A stretch of 60,611 nt of DNA from an uncultured Prevotellaceae bacterium (GTDB taxonomy: Bacteria; Bacteroidota; Bacteroidia; Bacteroidales; Bacteroidaceae). Numbering within the stretch: position 1 is the first letter of the stretch; each line of letters begins with the position of its first letter. Under the pieces are notes generated by a model that ran no database searches, had not been told where the DNA came from, and worked only from the letters and a program-made list of their open reading frames with translations. Below are positions 7,799-15,802 of the stretch, in pieces. The position numbers and the translations under genes are program-made. The stretch covers positions 1 through 60,611 of the forward strand of contig OMWC01000021.1 in assembly GCA_900314655.1 (NCBI GenBank), in the 5' to 3' direction.

Positions 7799-10700
7799 AT
7801 GACAGCATCCGATATGACACCAGGCATCGGCCAAGAGATTTACGAGCCCGAGGTGGCAACCGTCTTCTTCGACGAACTGGAGGAAGGGCTGCGCCTGCTG
7901 CCTGGCTATCGGGGGTTCTACGGTGTCTTGAACCGCGTGTTCCAGAAATGTATCGACCAGAAAATCAGCGACACACGTCTGAACTTCAGCGGAACCTTTG
8001 CCAAGACAGACTATCTGCTGAAGGAGCATCAGGCACCGCAACCGCTGGTGAGAGCCGCCAACCACACACGAGCCAGACTACGCCGACGGGAGGAACTTTC
8101 GGACGATGACCTACGGGAGTACTGTCTTCAGGACCTGAAAAACCTCTGCCACTTCATCGCCTGCATCTATGAAGCACAAATTCCGGAATCACTCTCCCGG
8201 CACTTTCCCCAAAGGGAAATCATGCAACCCCGGCGGGAACTGAAAACCGAATGCATGCGCGCGGTCATCGACTCTTGGGACAAGGATTACATCTATGTGA
8301 ACGCGGAGGATGCCGACGGTGACCTGCTGAAGGTGAACTACCGCGCGACTGGCTTCTACAACAAGGGAGACTGGTCGTATATGGAAAGTCTATTCTATAA
8401 AAACGCCCAACTTAACCTGGTGCGCCCGCGATGGGAAGAGGATGTGCTCTATCCCGAACTGATCATTCTGGAACCTGACTATCTAGTGGATATCTCGTCC
8501 ATCGCACGATGCTTTGCCCCATATGCCGAATCACCCTATGTGAACCTGATAAAACGCCTGGAACCCGCGCAGGCTACGGAGGCAACCGTTCTTGGTAACC
8601 TGGCAGGACAATTGCTCGACGAAACCATCCACCAATTGCCCGGCACACACTCATACAGGCAGAGCGTGAAGGATTTCTTTAAGGATCATGCCATCAGTCT
8701 GCTGGAAGCAAGTCCCGGCAATCAGTTTCATGCCGATGCCCAACTGCAGAAACGCAACATCCAGCGGGCACTCGATGACGGCATGCGACAGGAAAACTTC
8801 CGGAACTTCGATTCCAAAGACGGACTCGTAGAACCTTCGTTCTTCTCGGAAATGCTTGGCATTCAAGGACGTATGGACTATCTGCAGTTCGACTTCAAAC
8901 TGCTCATCGAGCAGAAATCGGGTAAAGGCGAATACCCCTACGGCAACTTTGTGAAACCCCGTCACCGCGAAGAACACTATGTGCAGCTGCTGCTCTACAT
9001 GGCCCTGATACGCTACAACTTCCGGGAAATCTACGAAAAGAACCATGAGGAGCTGCACGCCTTCCTGCTTTATTCGAAATACCAGGAGAGTCTCGAAGGA
9101 CTCGGATTCGCCCCCGATCTGCTGTTCAGGGCCATCAGCATCCGAAACGGCATCGCATGGGCGGATATGTTCCTCACGAAACCCGAAGCATACCGCCTGC
9201 TGGAGCGTCTGACTCCTGAACAACTGAACAGCAAGCACCTGCAAGGCAAGCTCTGGGACAACTACCTGCGCCCGCAACTCTCCGCCCTACTCACCCCCGT
9301 GCACCATGCATCAGTATTGGAGAAAGCCTACTACTACCGCTTCCTGACCTTTATCGCCAACGAGCACCTGATGTCGAAACTGGGCAATAAAACGAAGGAG
9401 AATTCGGGATTTGCCTCAGCATGGCACGACTCACCGGGCGACAAACGGCTGGCGGGAAACATCTACGACCGACTCCTATTGGCCGTGCCTAACGAAGAGA
9501 CGGAGGGCGAAGTGAAAGAGGTGGTGATGAGATTCTCGGAAACACCCGACAATGACATGTCAAACTTCCGCACAGGCGACATCGTGATGCTGTACCCCTA
9601 CGAGAAAGGAAAGGAACCGGACGCACGCAAAGCCATGATCTTCCGTTGCAGCATCAAGAGCATCACAGCCGACGAGATAACACTGACTTTGAGAGCCGCC
9701 CAGTCAGACAAACGGGCCTTCATGAGAGAACAGCAGAAGCTATGGGCCATCGAGCACGATTTCATGGAATCATCCTACGGTTCCCTCTACCGCGGGATGC
9801 ACGCTTTCCTCTCGGCTCCTAAGGAACGCAGAGACCTGCTGCTCCTACAAAGGGAACCCGCGGTAGATCATTCCGTAACGCTCAAAGGCGACTACGGACC
9901 CTTCAACGAACTGGCACTCCGCGTGAAACAAGCCCGCGACCTCTTTCTCATCATCGGTCCGCCGGGCACGGGAAAAACATCCTACGGCATGCTCAATACG
10001 GTCAAAGAGGAACTCCTGGAACCAGAATCGGCAGTGTTGGTAATGTCATATACCAACAGAGCCGTGGATGAGATATGCAGCAAACTGCAGGAAGAAGGCA
10101 TCAACTTCATCCGCATCGGCGGCGAACTGAGCTGTAATGAGGCCTACAGGGACCATCTGTTCAGCGAGAAGGTGAAAGGCTGCGACAATATCGACAGTCT
10201 GAGGAACATCATCAGCACCACAAGGGTGTTCGTCAGTACCACGACTTCTATGAACTCACACCTCTCCCTGCTGAAGATGAAAACCTTCACGCTGACGGTC
10301 ATCGACGAAGCTTCGCAGATACTGGAACCTCACCTCATCGGCATCCTGAGTGCCCACAACAACGGCATTCCAGCCATCCGGAAGATTGTGATGATAGGCG
10401 ACCACAAGCAATTGCCTGCCGTAGTGCAGCAGAAACAGCAGATATCAGAGGTGACGGATCCCGTGCTGAAGGATATCCTGCTGACGGATTGCCGTCTTTC
10501 TCTCTTTGAACGTCTGCTCAGGGCCTACCGCCAGGACTACAATCAGGACAACGAAGTGTCGTATCTGCTGAGGAAGCAAGGACGCATGCACCCTGATATT
10601 GCCCTGTTCCCGAACTATGCCTTCTACGGGAACATGCTGGAGATAGTGCCTCTGGAACACCAGAAGGAGAGACTGACCTGCACAGGAAAAGGCCAAAACG

Positions 10701-12073
10701 GCATAGCCGACTTGCTGGCTACCCGCCGAATTGCCTTCATTGCCGCAGAAGCGCCCGAGCATTCCCCCTCCGACAAAGTAAACCAAAACGAGGCCGACAT
10801 CATCGCTGCCACCGTGGTGGAAATCTACAAGATGAATGCTGACAGCTTCAATACGGAGAAAACCGTAGGCGTAATCGTGCCCTACCGCAACCAGATAGCC
10901 ACCGTCAGAAGCACCATCGACAAGTACGGCATCAAAGACCTTCACGACATCACCATCGATACCGTGGAACGTTATCAGGGATCTCAGCGCGATTACATCA
11001 TCTATGGATTCACCATCCAGAAATACTATCAGCTGAACTTCCTCACATCGAATGTCTTTGAAGACTTCGACGGCAGCATCGTGGACCGCAAGCTCAACGT
11101 CGCGATGACTCGCGCCCGCAAGCATCTCATCATCGTGGGAAACCCCGAACTGCTGGCCAACAACCTTACCTATTACAAACTGCTGGAGTTCATCCGCAGC
11201 AAACATGGCTACTTCCAGGTGAAGCCAGAGCATTTCCTGAGCGGAAACTTTGAAGTACCGCCGTACGATGCTGCCGATGCTGACCCCAGCAAGCAGGTCT
11301 CCTGCATGTCGGAGGCATTTGAAAGGGTATTTCAGCAGATGGTGGAAAGCCCAATCCGAGAAGATAGCCGGACGGCATTCCCCTCGCTGATTTTCGGGAA
11401 AGACCATACGGAATGCCTTCAGGCGATAAGCTATGGGCGCAGCAGTTTCTCCCGCCCCGAGCATGGATTATCGGCAGAACAACAGGTGCTGGCCTATTGC
11501 CATCACCTGATGCGGCCCTATTATAGCAGCAGCAAGAGCATCTACAGCAAGCATGAGGACTGGATTCGCACTCAGATAAAAGCCACCAGCGGCAGAGTAC
11601 AGCTGATCGATTTCGGATGCGGACCAGCCACCTGTGGCATTGCCTTTGCTGAATTGTTCCTGCAGGATGCACCGTCAATGGTCTATACCGGAATTGACAC
11701 GTCAACCGCGATGAAACAGAAAGGCATCCAACTGCTTGAAAGCCTCTACGGACGAAAGCTGAACATGCAGATGAAATCATCCTTTGACGAATTGGGACTC
11801 CACTTCTGGGAGGCCTCCTCAAAACTGCCCTCGTTCATCATCTTCAATATCTCGCATTTCTTCTCCTGCGTATCGCAAAGGTTCACAGAGCATCTGGCAC
11901 AGCAGATTCTGAGCATCCTGAATGACTATCCCCTCAACAAATACCTGTTTGTCATCCAATATGCCGACATAGAGTGTAACCTGGAATCTTACAAAGTCTT
12001 CAGAAAAATATTGCAGCTTTGCGACAAATCTGCGGGATGCTCCCCCAATATGTCGCAATTTATACCTGTTTGA
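7799..12073 (+). CDS. Dna2-like nuclease-helicase fused to a methyltransferase-like domain
   Basis: The 1424-residue product has three recognisable parts. Residues ~350-410 carry a PD-(D/E)xK nuclease core: MDYLQFD, then IEQKSGKG (E-x-K) and a downstream HYVQLLLY (Gln helix). Residues ~715-1110 are a superfamily 1 helicase: Walker A GPPGTGKTS (~719), VIDEAS, GDHKQLPA, GRMHPDI, ERYQGSQRD and VAMTRARKHL. From ~1265 a Rossmann-type SAM-binding motif, IDFGCGPATCGIA, begins a methyltransferase-like domain. Nuclease-plus-SF1-helicase pairs process DNA ends; the added methyltransferase is unusual. The last ~18 codons run into promoter copy D, so the C-terminus may be shortened or reshaped. The gene stands alone between two small-peptide units. 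A role in DNA repair or phage defence is an inference. Confidence 0.8.
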   Translation: MTASDMTPGIGQEIYEPEVATVFFDELEEGLRLLPGYRGFYGVLNRVFQKCIDQKISDTRLNFSGTFAKTDYLLKEHQAPQPLVRAANHTRARLRRREELSDDDLREYCLQDLKNLCHFIACIYEAQIPESLSRHFPQREIMQPRRELKTECMRAVIDSWDKDYIYVNAEDADGDLLKVNYRATGFYNKGDWSYMESLFYKNAQLNLVRPRWEEDVLYPELIILEPDYLVDISSIARCFAPYAESPYVNLIKRLEPAQATEATVLGNLAGQLLDETIHQLPGTHSYRQSVKDFFKDHAISLLEASPGNQFHADAQLQKRNIQRALDDGMRQENFRNFDSKDGLVEPSFFSEMLGIQGRMDYLQFDFKLLIEQKSGKGEYPYGNFVKPRHREEHYVQLLLYMALIRYNFREIYEKNHEELHAFLLYSKYQESLEGLGFAPDLLFRAISIRNGIAWADMFLTKPEAYRLLERLTPEQLNSKHLQGKLWDNYLRPQLSALLTPVHHASVLEKAYYYRFLTFIANEHLMSKLGNKTKENSGFASAWHDSPGDKRLAGNIYDRLLLAVPNEETEGEVKEVVMRFSETPDNDMSNFRTGDIVMLYPYEKGKEPDARKAMIFRCSIKSITADEITLTLRAAQSDKRAFMREQQKLWAIEHDFMESSYGSLYRGMHAFLSAPKERRDLLLLQREPAVDHSVTLKGDYGPFNELALRVKQARDLFLIIGPPGTGKTSYGMLNTVKEELLEPESAVLVMSYTNRAVDEICSKLQEEGINFIRIGGELSCNEAYRDHLFSEKVKGCDNIDSLRNIISTTRVFVSTTTSMNSHLSLLKMKTFTLTVIDEASQILEPHLIGILSAHNNGIPAIRKIVMIGDHKQLPAVVQQKQQISEVTDPVLKDILLTDCRLSLFERLLRAYRQDYNQDNEVSYLLRKQGRMHPDIALFPNYAFYGNMLEIVPLEHQKERLTCTGKGQNGIADLLATRRIAFIAAEAPEHSPSDKVNQNEADIIAATVVEIYKMNADSFNTEKTVGVIVPYRNQIATVRSTIDKYGIKDLHDITIDTVERYQGSQRDYIIYGFTIQKYYQLNFLTSNVFEDFDGSIVDRKLNVAMTRARKHLIIVGNPELLANNLTYYKLLEFIRSKHGYFQVKPEHFLSGNFEVPPYDAADADPSKQVSCMSEAFERVFQQMVESPIREDSRTAFPSLIFGKDHTECLQAISYGRSSFSRPEHGLSAEQQVLAYCHHLMRPYYSSSKSIYSKHEDWIRTQIKATSGRVQLIDFGCGPATCGIAFAELFLQDAPSMVYTGIDTSTAMKQKGIQLLESLYGRKLNMQMKSSFDELGLHFWEASSKLPSFIIFNISHFFSCVSQRFTEHLAQQILSILNDYPLNKYLFVIQYADIECNLESYKVFRKILQLCDKSAGCSPNMSQFIPV

Positions 12074-12137
12074 CGCAACAACTAACAGAGAAAATGGCTG
12101 AAAACGATGGTTCGTGGGATTTTATGCCCTACCTTTG
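12020..12137 (+). promoter_or_regulatory. TGTCGCA-type promoter, copy D, overlapping the helicase gene end
   Basis: TTGCGACA (12019-12026) and TGTCGCAA (12051-12058) are inverted boxes. A third box TGACGCAACAA starts at 12071, and the minus-7 word TACCTTTG is at 12130-12137. Spacing is the same as copy C to the base (first box to minus-7: 109). The first two boxes lie within the last codons of the upstream gene. It drives the 85-residue peptide gene at 12164. Confidence 0.75.
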
Positions 12138-12163
12138 CAATATCAAAAGTAAAATTTTAAAAA

Positions 12164-12421
12164 ATGAAGATTATGAAGATTTCAATGATTGATAAAGTTT
12201 TGGCCATAGGACTCGTATTAGCCGTTTATGGCATCACGCTGAAGGCCGACCACAATGTTAACAGAAAGGTCACCATAGACCAGAAGGACAAAGTAGAGGT
12301 GAAAGCCAGCGAACAGGAAAAACAAAAGGAAACAGTCGATTACAATCAGATACGCGAGGAATACCAATGGGACCTCGAAGGTGCCGATGACTTGGGCGAG
12401 AGCTTCCGCATGTGGGACTAA
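12164..12421 (+). CDS. Small membrane-anchored or secreted acidic peptide
   Basis: The 85-residue product has an N-terminal hydrophobic helix (about residues 8-24, IDKVLAIGLVLAVYGITL) preceded by Lys residues, then a highly charged region rich in Lys, Glu and Asp ending in an acidic tail (LEGADDLGESFRMWD). It is probably anchored in the inner membrane or secreted. No family is recognised. It is driven by promoter copy D and closed by the same hairpin type as the 7217 unit, so the two peptides may belong to one regulon although their sequences differ. Confidence 0.6.
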   Translation: MKIMKISMIDKVLAIGLVLAVYGITLKADHNVNRKVTIDQKDKVEVKASEQEKQKETVDYNQIREEYQWDLEGADDLGESFRMWD

Positions 12422-12482
12422 TCCACAGACAAAGAATCCCCAAAGGACCACCACACATTATCTCTATCAGACTAAAGAAACC

Positions 12483-12530
12483 CCGTGCTCGGAATGCCGA
12501 AAGGCAATTCGGGCACGGCTCAATTTTAGG
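12483..12530 (+). terminator. Shared terminator hairpin of the small-peptide unit, copy 2
   Basis: CCGTGCTCG (12483-12491) pairs with CGGGCACGG (12510-12518) and is followed by CTCAATTTT. The upstream words TATCAGACTAAA match the hairpin at 7645. Confidence 0.65.
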
Positions 12531-12593
12531 CGGTCGCTACCACCCCCGCCCCCCCCAGAATAAGCAAAGCCCACGAGATAATCCAGCTCCCCC

Positions 12594-12683
12594 CTAGAAT
12601 ATATAGAACATCTAGAATATCTAGAATATCTAGAACTACTAGAAATACTAGAACGACTAGAGAACCTAGAACTACTAGAAAAA
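12594..12683. repeat. Ten-copy 9-base tandem array, CTAGAANNN
   Basis: Ten consecutive 9-base units follow the pattern CTAGAA plus three variable bases (ATAT, CTA, ATA, CGA and similar endings), with one unit reading ATAGAACAT and one CTAGAGAAC. The array lies between the terminator of the 12164 unit and promoter copy E. CTAG is usually a rare tetramer, so nine copies in 90 bases are notable. The Ser/Arg/Tyr-rich frame on the opposite strand is a by-product of the repeat. Confidence 0.85.
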
Positions 12684-12714
12684 AACCAGAATCCCAAGCC
12701 CTAGAATCCCCTCA

Positions 12715-12831
12715 TGCGACAAATCCCAAAACCACTCCGCCAGAATGTCGCAAAATCACCCCCGTGTCGCAACAAAAGAAAGTGAAAAAAGAAAAAAATG
12801 ATCCACCATTGATTAATCCTTTGTATCTTTG
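12715..12831 (+). promoter_or_regulatory. TGTCGCA-type promoter, copy E
   Basis: TGCGACAAAT (12715-12724) and ATGTCGCA (12745-12752) are inverted boxes. TGTCGCAACAA starts at 12765, and the minus-7 word TATCTTTG is at 12824-12831 (108 bases from the first box). It is followed by GTATCGTCAAAAG, similar to the starts after copies C and D. No protein frame follows before the terminator at 12936. Confidence 0.75.
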
Positions 12832-12837
12832 TATCGT

Positions 12838-12957
12838 CAAAAGAACAGTAATAGATAATATTTTCTCATGATGAATACTTAGATTAGTTTCATTCGTTTT
12901 GGTTAGATTATAGGTTAGTTATTAGGTTAGTAAAAGGGCTGCAGCGGCAGCCCATTA
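12838..12957 (+). ncRNA. Putative short noncoding RNA from promoter E
   Basis: A transcript from promoter E would run about 120 nt to the hairpin GGGCTGC (12936-12942) / GCAGCCC (12947-12953) followed by ATTATTTT. The only start codons give MMNT followed by a stop. Four GGTTAG/GATTAG words recur between 12880 and 12930. The hairpin also serves the minus-strand gene ending at 12960. The RNA is inferred, not shown. Confidence 0.4.
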
Positions 12958-12959
12958 TT

Positions 12960-13409
12960 TTATTTCTTCGGAACGAAACTCTCAAAGGTCTGGTCATCAA
13001 AAAATATCTTGATTTCTGTAATCTGACGCTGCGGTTTGTCAATAAATTTCACCTCAGTTTTGACGGGATTTTTGGGTGTCGAAGTTACACCGACGTTTTC
13101 AAGTGGATTGAAAAGGCCTCCTGATGGGGAAGTAGGGGAATCATTAAAGGGAAGTTGTTGAGAAGAGCCCTGATTGGCAGCATCAGAGGAGTCATTTTCT
13201 GAGGTGTACATCTTACCTTTACCAAACATCAGCCAGTCGGTGCTGATGGCAGGAATCTTCTCTTTGATCAGTTCAACGACGTTGAGAGTAGGACGGGTAC
13301 GTCCGGAATAGATGCCGCTGAGTGATCCTTCACTGAGTCCAATGAAACTGGCGAACACTTTTTGAGTCATGTGCTGACTCTCCATAATCTCTCTGATTCT
13401 ATCCTTCAT
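12960..13409 (-). CDS. XRE-like helix-turn-helix DNA-binding protein
   Basis: The 149-residue product has an N-terminal Cro/CI-type HTH (residues ~1-65): MTQKVFASFIGLSEGSLSGI gives helices 2-3, followed by RTRPTLNVV. The middle is a low-complexity Ser/Pro/Asn-rich linker (~70-110). The C-terminal 35 residues (VKFIDKPQRQITEIKIFFDD and on) form a short conserved-looking tail. This layout is common among Bacteroidota HTH proteins of unknown target. Its own minus-7 word (TACCTTTG on the minus strand, 13463-13470) lies about 55 bases upstream. It sits beside promoter copy E and could regulate it, but nothing in the sequence proves that. Confidence 0.8.
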   Translation of the reverse strand: MKDRIREIMESQHMTQKVFASFIGLSEGSLSGIYSGRTRPTLNVVELIKEKIPAISTDWLMFGKGKMYTSENDSSDAANQGSSQQLPFNDSPTSPSGGLFNPLENVGVTSTPKNPVKTEVKFIDKPQRQITEIKIFFDDQTFESFVPKK

Positions 13410-14187
13410 TTTCTTGACAAGTACGATTTTTGAGGGCAGAAGCCCGGTTTGCTAAGATTTTACAAAGGTAAACCAAAAGTTTCGAATCTCCAAATTTTTG
13501 AGCGAGAATTTTAAAAGATAAAACTTGAATTTTAGAATTTACACTTTTAAACTTTAAAGAACAAAAGTGTGCGTTTTGAATTTCAAATCGCAAAGTTGAA
13601 TTTAAGTGATAAAACCGTTACATTGCTTTTATTGAGGGGATTTAATCAAAAAAACTGGGTATAAATGTGTTATTTACAAAAATCAAGCCCTGACGGCTGC
13701 GAATATGCGCTTTTAACATGCCAGCCATGGTGATATTTGGGGTTTTGAGTTCGTAAATTCACCATAACTATATGGGTTTCAGTGCATTATGTACAATAAG
13801 GTAATTATGTATAAATATGAATATTAAAGTTCCGTTGTGGTGGTTTGAATTTTCAAATGTGCGATTCGGATTATTAATGTGCAATTTCAATATTCATAAT
13901 TTAAAGACACAAAGTGTAAATTCATATTTTATTGTTTAAACTTTTAAATTGCGAATTTAAAATCGTAAACCATAATGAATCTTAAGATTAAATTCGTTTC
14001 GCTCGAAAATTCAAAAAATCGGCATTACTCGAATATTCTGAACGAGCGGTCGAGACGGCTAAAAATACGCGAGTTTTGAGCACCCAGAATAGGAGCAAAC
14101 TACTTGAAAATATGGGCATTTAGCCCCTTTTTCGGCCTCCTGAAAAACCGAAAAAAGCGATGAAAATAGAGCCGAAAAAGTGATTTT
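13410..14187. other. AT-rich intergenic region without a supported gene
   Basis: This 778-base stretch carries the minus-strand promoter of the HTH gene at 13463-13470 and a hairpin ACACTTTT (13541-13548) / AAAAGTGT (13563-13570). Many AATTT/TTTAAA words occur, including repeated TTTGAATTT(T)CAAAT segments near 13577 and 13846. No open frame with a credible start, no tRNA and no tandem array is seen. The last part (14110-14180) holds GCCGAAAAA-like hairpins that may terminate holA. Confidence 0.5.
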
Positions 14188-15216
14188 TTAGTGCAAAATG
14201 AAGAACACAAGCTCCTTCAGAAGGTCACCAACGGGGGTGTTTGGGTTATCCAAACCCTTACTTTTGGCATCCGTTTCGCGAATCTTCTGAACGATCTGCA
14301 TCGTCTTCATTCCAGAGTAGTTTCTCAATCCTGTCATATACTCCTTAGCCGCCCAGGGGCTGCGGAGCTCCAAAAACTGTGCTACGCCAGAATCCGTTTT
14401 TTGCGGAGCATAATGAGCGAGCATCAGATTTTCGAAGAAATTGAAGAGCAACGGGATTAGCATGAACGGACCACCCGACTTTGGGTTACTGTCAAAATAT
14501 TTCAAAATACGGTTTGCTTTCAAAATATCGCGGTTGGCAATGGCCGAACGAAACTCGAATCCATTATAATCCTTGCTCACCCCTACTTGCTCCTCCACCA
14601 CTTCGGGCGTAATCTTCCTGCTACCCTCTGGCATCGACAGACACACCTTGTCAAGTTCGGAAGCGAGACGGCTCAGATCAGAACCGATATGATCGGCCAG
14701 CATCTGGCATGACTTGCCGTCGATGGCAGCCCCGTACCTCTTGAGATACCCCATGATGAAGCCAGGCAGATCGCGGTCATAGAGTTTTTTACTCTCGAAA
14801 ACCACTCCGCCAGCATTCAGCACCTTCTGCAGAATCTTCTTGCGCCCGTCAATCGTACCGTTCTTATAGGCCAGCACCAGCACGGTCGTAGGTTGCGGCT
14901 TCTCGAAATATTGCTCCAGCCGGTCCCAGTTCTTGATGTTCTGAGCCTCCTTCACGATGACCACCTGCCGCTCCGCCATCATCGGGAAGCGCCGGGCCAT
15001 ATCAGCCACCTGTCCGGAAGTGACGTCCGATCCGAAACAAACCGTCTGATTGAAGTCGCGCTCCCCTTCGGCGAGTGCGTGCTGCGCAATATAGTCTGTA
15101 ATCTGGTCGATGAAGTAAGCCTCATCCCCCATCAGGATATACGCAGGGGCAAATTTGGCGGCTCTGAGGTCGCCCATAATGCCCTCGAAGGTTGCTGTCT
15201 GCTTCTTTTCTGCCAT
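14188..15216 (-). CDS. holA: DNA polymerase III subunit delta
   Basis: The 342-residue product matches the clamp-loader delta subunit in length and order of conserved segments: AYILMGDEAYFIDQITDYI at the N-terminus, the RRFPMMAERQVVIVKEAQ strand, VLVLAYK, the DRDLPGFIMGYLKR region, the domain II/III helix DHIGSDLSRLASELDKV and the C-terminal clamp-interaction collar. Delta opens the beta clamp during loading at the replication fork. It has a TACCTTTG promoter on the minus strand (15260-15267) that overlaps the oppositely directed promoter of the next gene. The same pairing of holA with a small HsdR-N-like gene is common in Bacteroidota. Confidence 0.93.
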   Translation of the reverse strand: MAEKKQTATFEGIMGDLRAAKFAPAYILMGDEAYFIDQITDYIAQHALAEGERDFNQTVCFGSDVTSGQVADMARRFPMMAERQVVIVKEAQNIKNWDRLEQYFEKPQPTTVLVLAYKNGTIDGRKKILQKVLNAGGVVFESKKLYDRDLPGFIMGYLKRYGAAIDGKSCQMLADHIGSDLSRLASELDKVCLSMPEGSRKITPEVVEEQVGVSKDYNGFEFRSAIANRDILKANRILKYFDSNPKSGGPFMLIPLLFNFFENLMLAHYAPQKTDSGVAQFLELRSPWAAKEYMTGLRNYSGMKTMQIVQKIRETDAKSKGLDNPNTPVGDLLKELVFFILH

Positions 15217-15244
15217 TCTTCTTCGATATTTCGAAATTAATATG

Positions 15245-15267
15245 TACCTTTGTCGGCTACAAAGGTA
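15245..15267. promoter_or_regulatory. Overlapping face-to-face promoters in a palindrome
   Basis: TACCTTTG (15245-15252, plus) and CAAAGGTA (15260-15267, i.e. TACCTTTG on the minus strand) are halves of one palindrome. Transcription from each would run across the other. A related palindrome GTACCTT...AAGGTAC lies at 15326-15344, right before ATG 15349. Confidence 0.65.
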
Positions 15268-15348
15268 CGATTAAGTGAGAACAAATGCAAAAGAAAGCTT
15301 GCTTTTTTTGCTTTGTCGAACGATAGTACCTTATTCAAAGGTACAAAA

Positions 15349-15798
15349 ATGAATTCATTAAACCTACCACCTTACGCCATAAAAATTGCGGAACAGGACG
15401 GACGACGGATGATTTTCGACTTCCTCAGGCGGAAATTCGTGGCGCTGACCCCCGAAGAATGGGTCAGACAACACTTCGTCCACTTCCTCACCGACCACAA
15501 GGACTACCCCGCCGGACTCATGGCCAACGAGGTGGAACTGAAGATAGGAGACAAGCGGCTACGATGCGACTCCATATTATATAATAAGGAGATGAAACCG
15601 CAGATGATCATCGAATACAAGGCCCCGCACATCACGCTCACGCAAAAGGTTTTCAATCAGATCACAGCCTACAACCTGCTGCTCCGCGTGGATTATCTCA
15701 TCGTTTCCAACGGTCTGCAACACATCTGCTGCCGCATGGACTATGCTCACAACACCTATCATTTCCTGCCGGAAATTCCTAATTACAAATCATTATAG
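15349..15798 (+). CDS. HsdR N-terminal-like PD-(D/E)xK protein
   Basis: The 149-residue product is a stand-alone relative of the type I restriction HsdR N-terminal nuclease domain. RCDSILY (about residues 68-74) supplies the Asp and IIEYKAP (about 84-90) the E-x-K of the PD-(D/E)xK core; a later Gln helix (FNQITAYN) follows. I use ATG 15349 because GTACCTT/AAGGTAC promoter-like sequence ends just before it. Such proteins occur next to holA across Bacteroidota and are not part of a restriction operon; the role is unknown. It is followed five bases later by a 60-residue gene and is probably co-transcribed with it. Confidence 0.82.
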   Translation: MNSLNLPPYAIKIAEQDGRRMIFDFLRRKFVALTPEEWVRQHFVHFLTDHKDYPAGLMANEVELKIGDKRLRCDSILYNKEMKPQMIIEYKAPHITLTQKVFNQITAYNLLLRVDYLIVSNGLQHICCRMDYAHNTYHFLPEIPNYKSL

Positions 15799-15802
15799 AA
15801 AG

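Noticed and set aside
10445..11464. 339-residue open frame opposite the helicase domain
   Set aside because: It is an antisense shadow of the helicase motifs, which are intact on the other strand.
12594..12683. CRISPR array
   Set aside because: The period is 9 bases with no spacer between units and no cas genes nearby, so it is a minisatellite.
12467..12697. Ser/Arg/Tyr-rich 76-residue frame on the minus strand
   Set aside because: It is produced by reading the CTAGAANNN array in reverse and has no start or promoter.
13410..14187. Replication origin in the AT-rich gap
   Set aside because: No cluster of DnaA-box words or dnaA/gidA-type neighbours was seen; AT-richness alone is not enough.
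15349..15798. Part of a restriction system because of its HsdR-N-like fold
   Set aside because: It is short, lacks motor domains and sits beside holA as in many Bacteroidota, far from the hsd operon.
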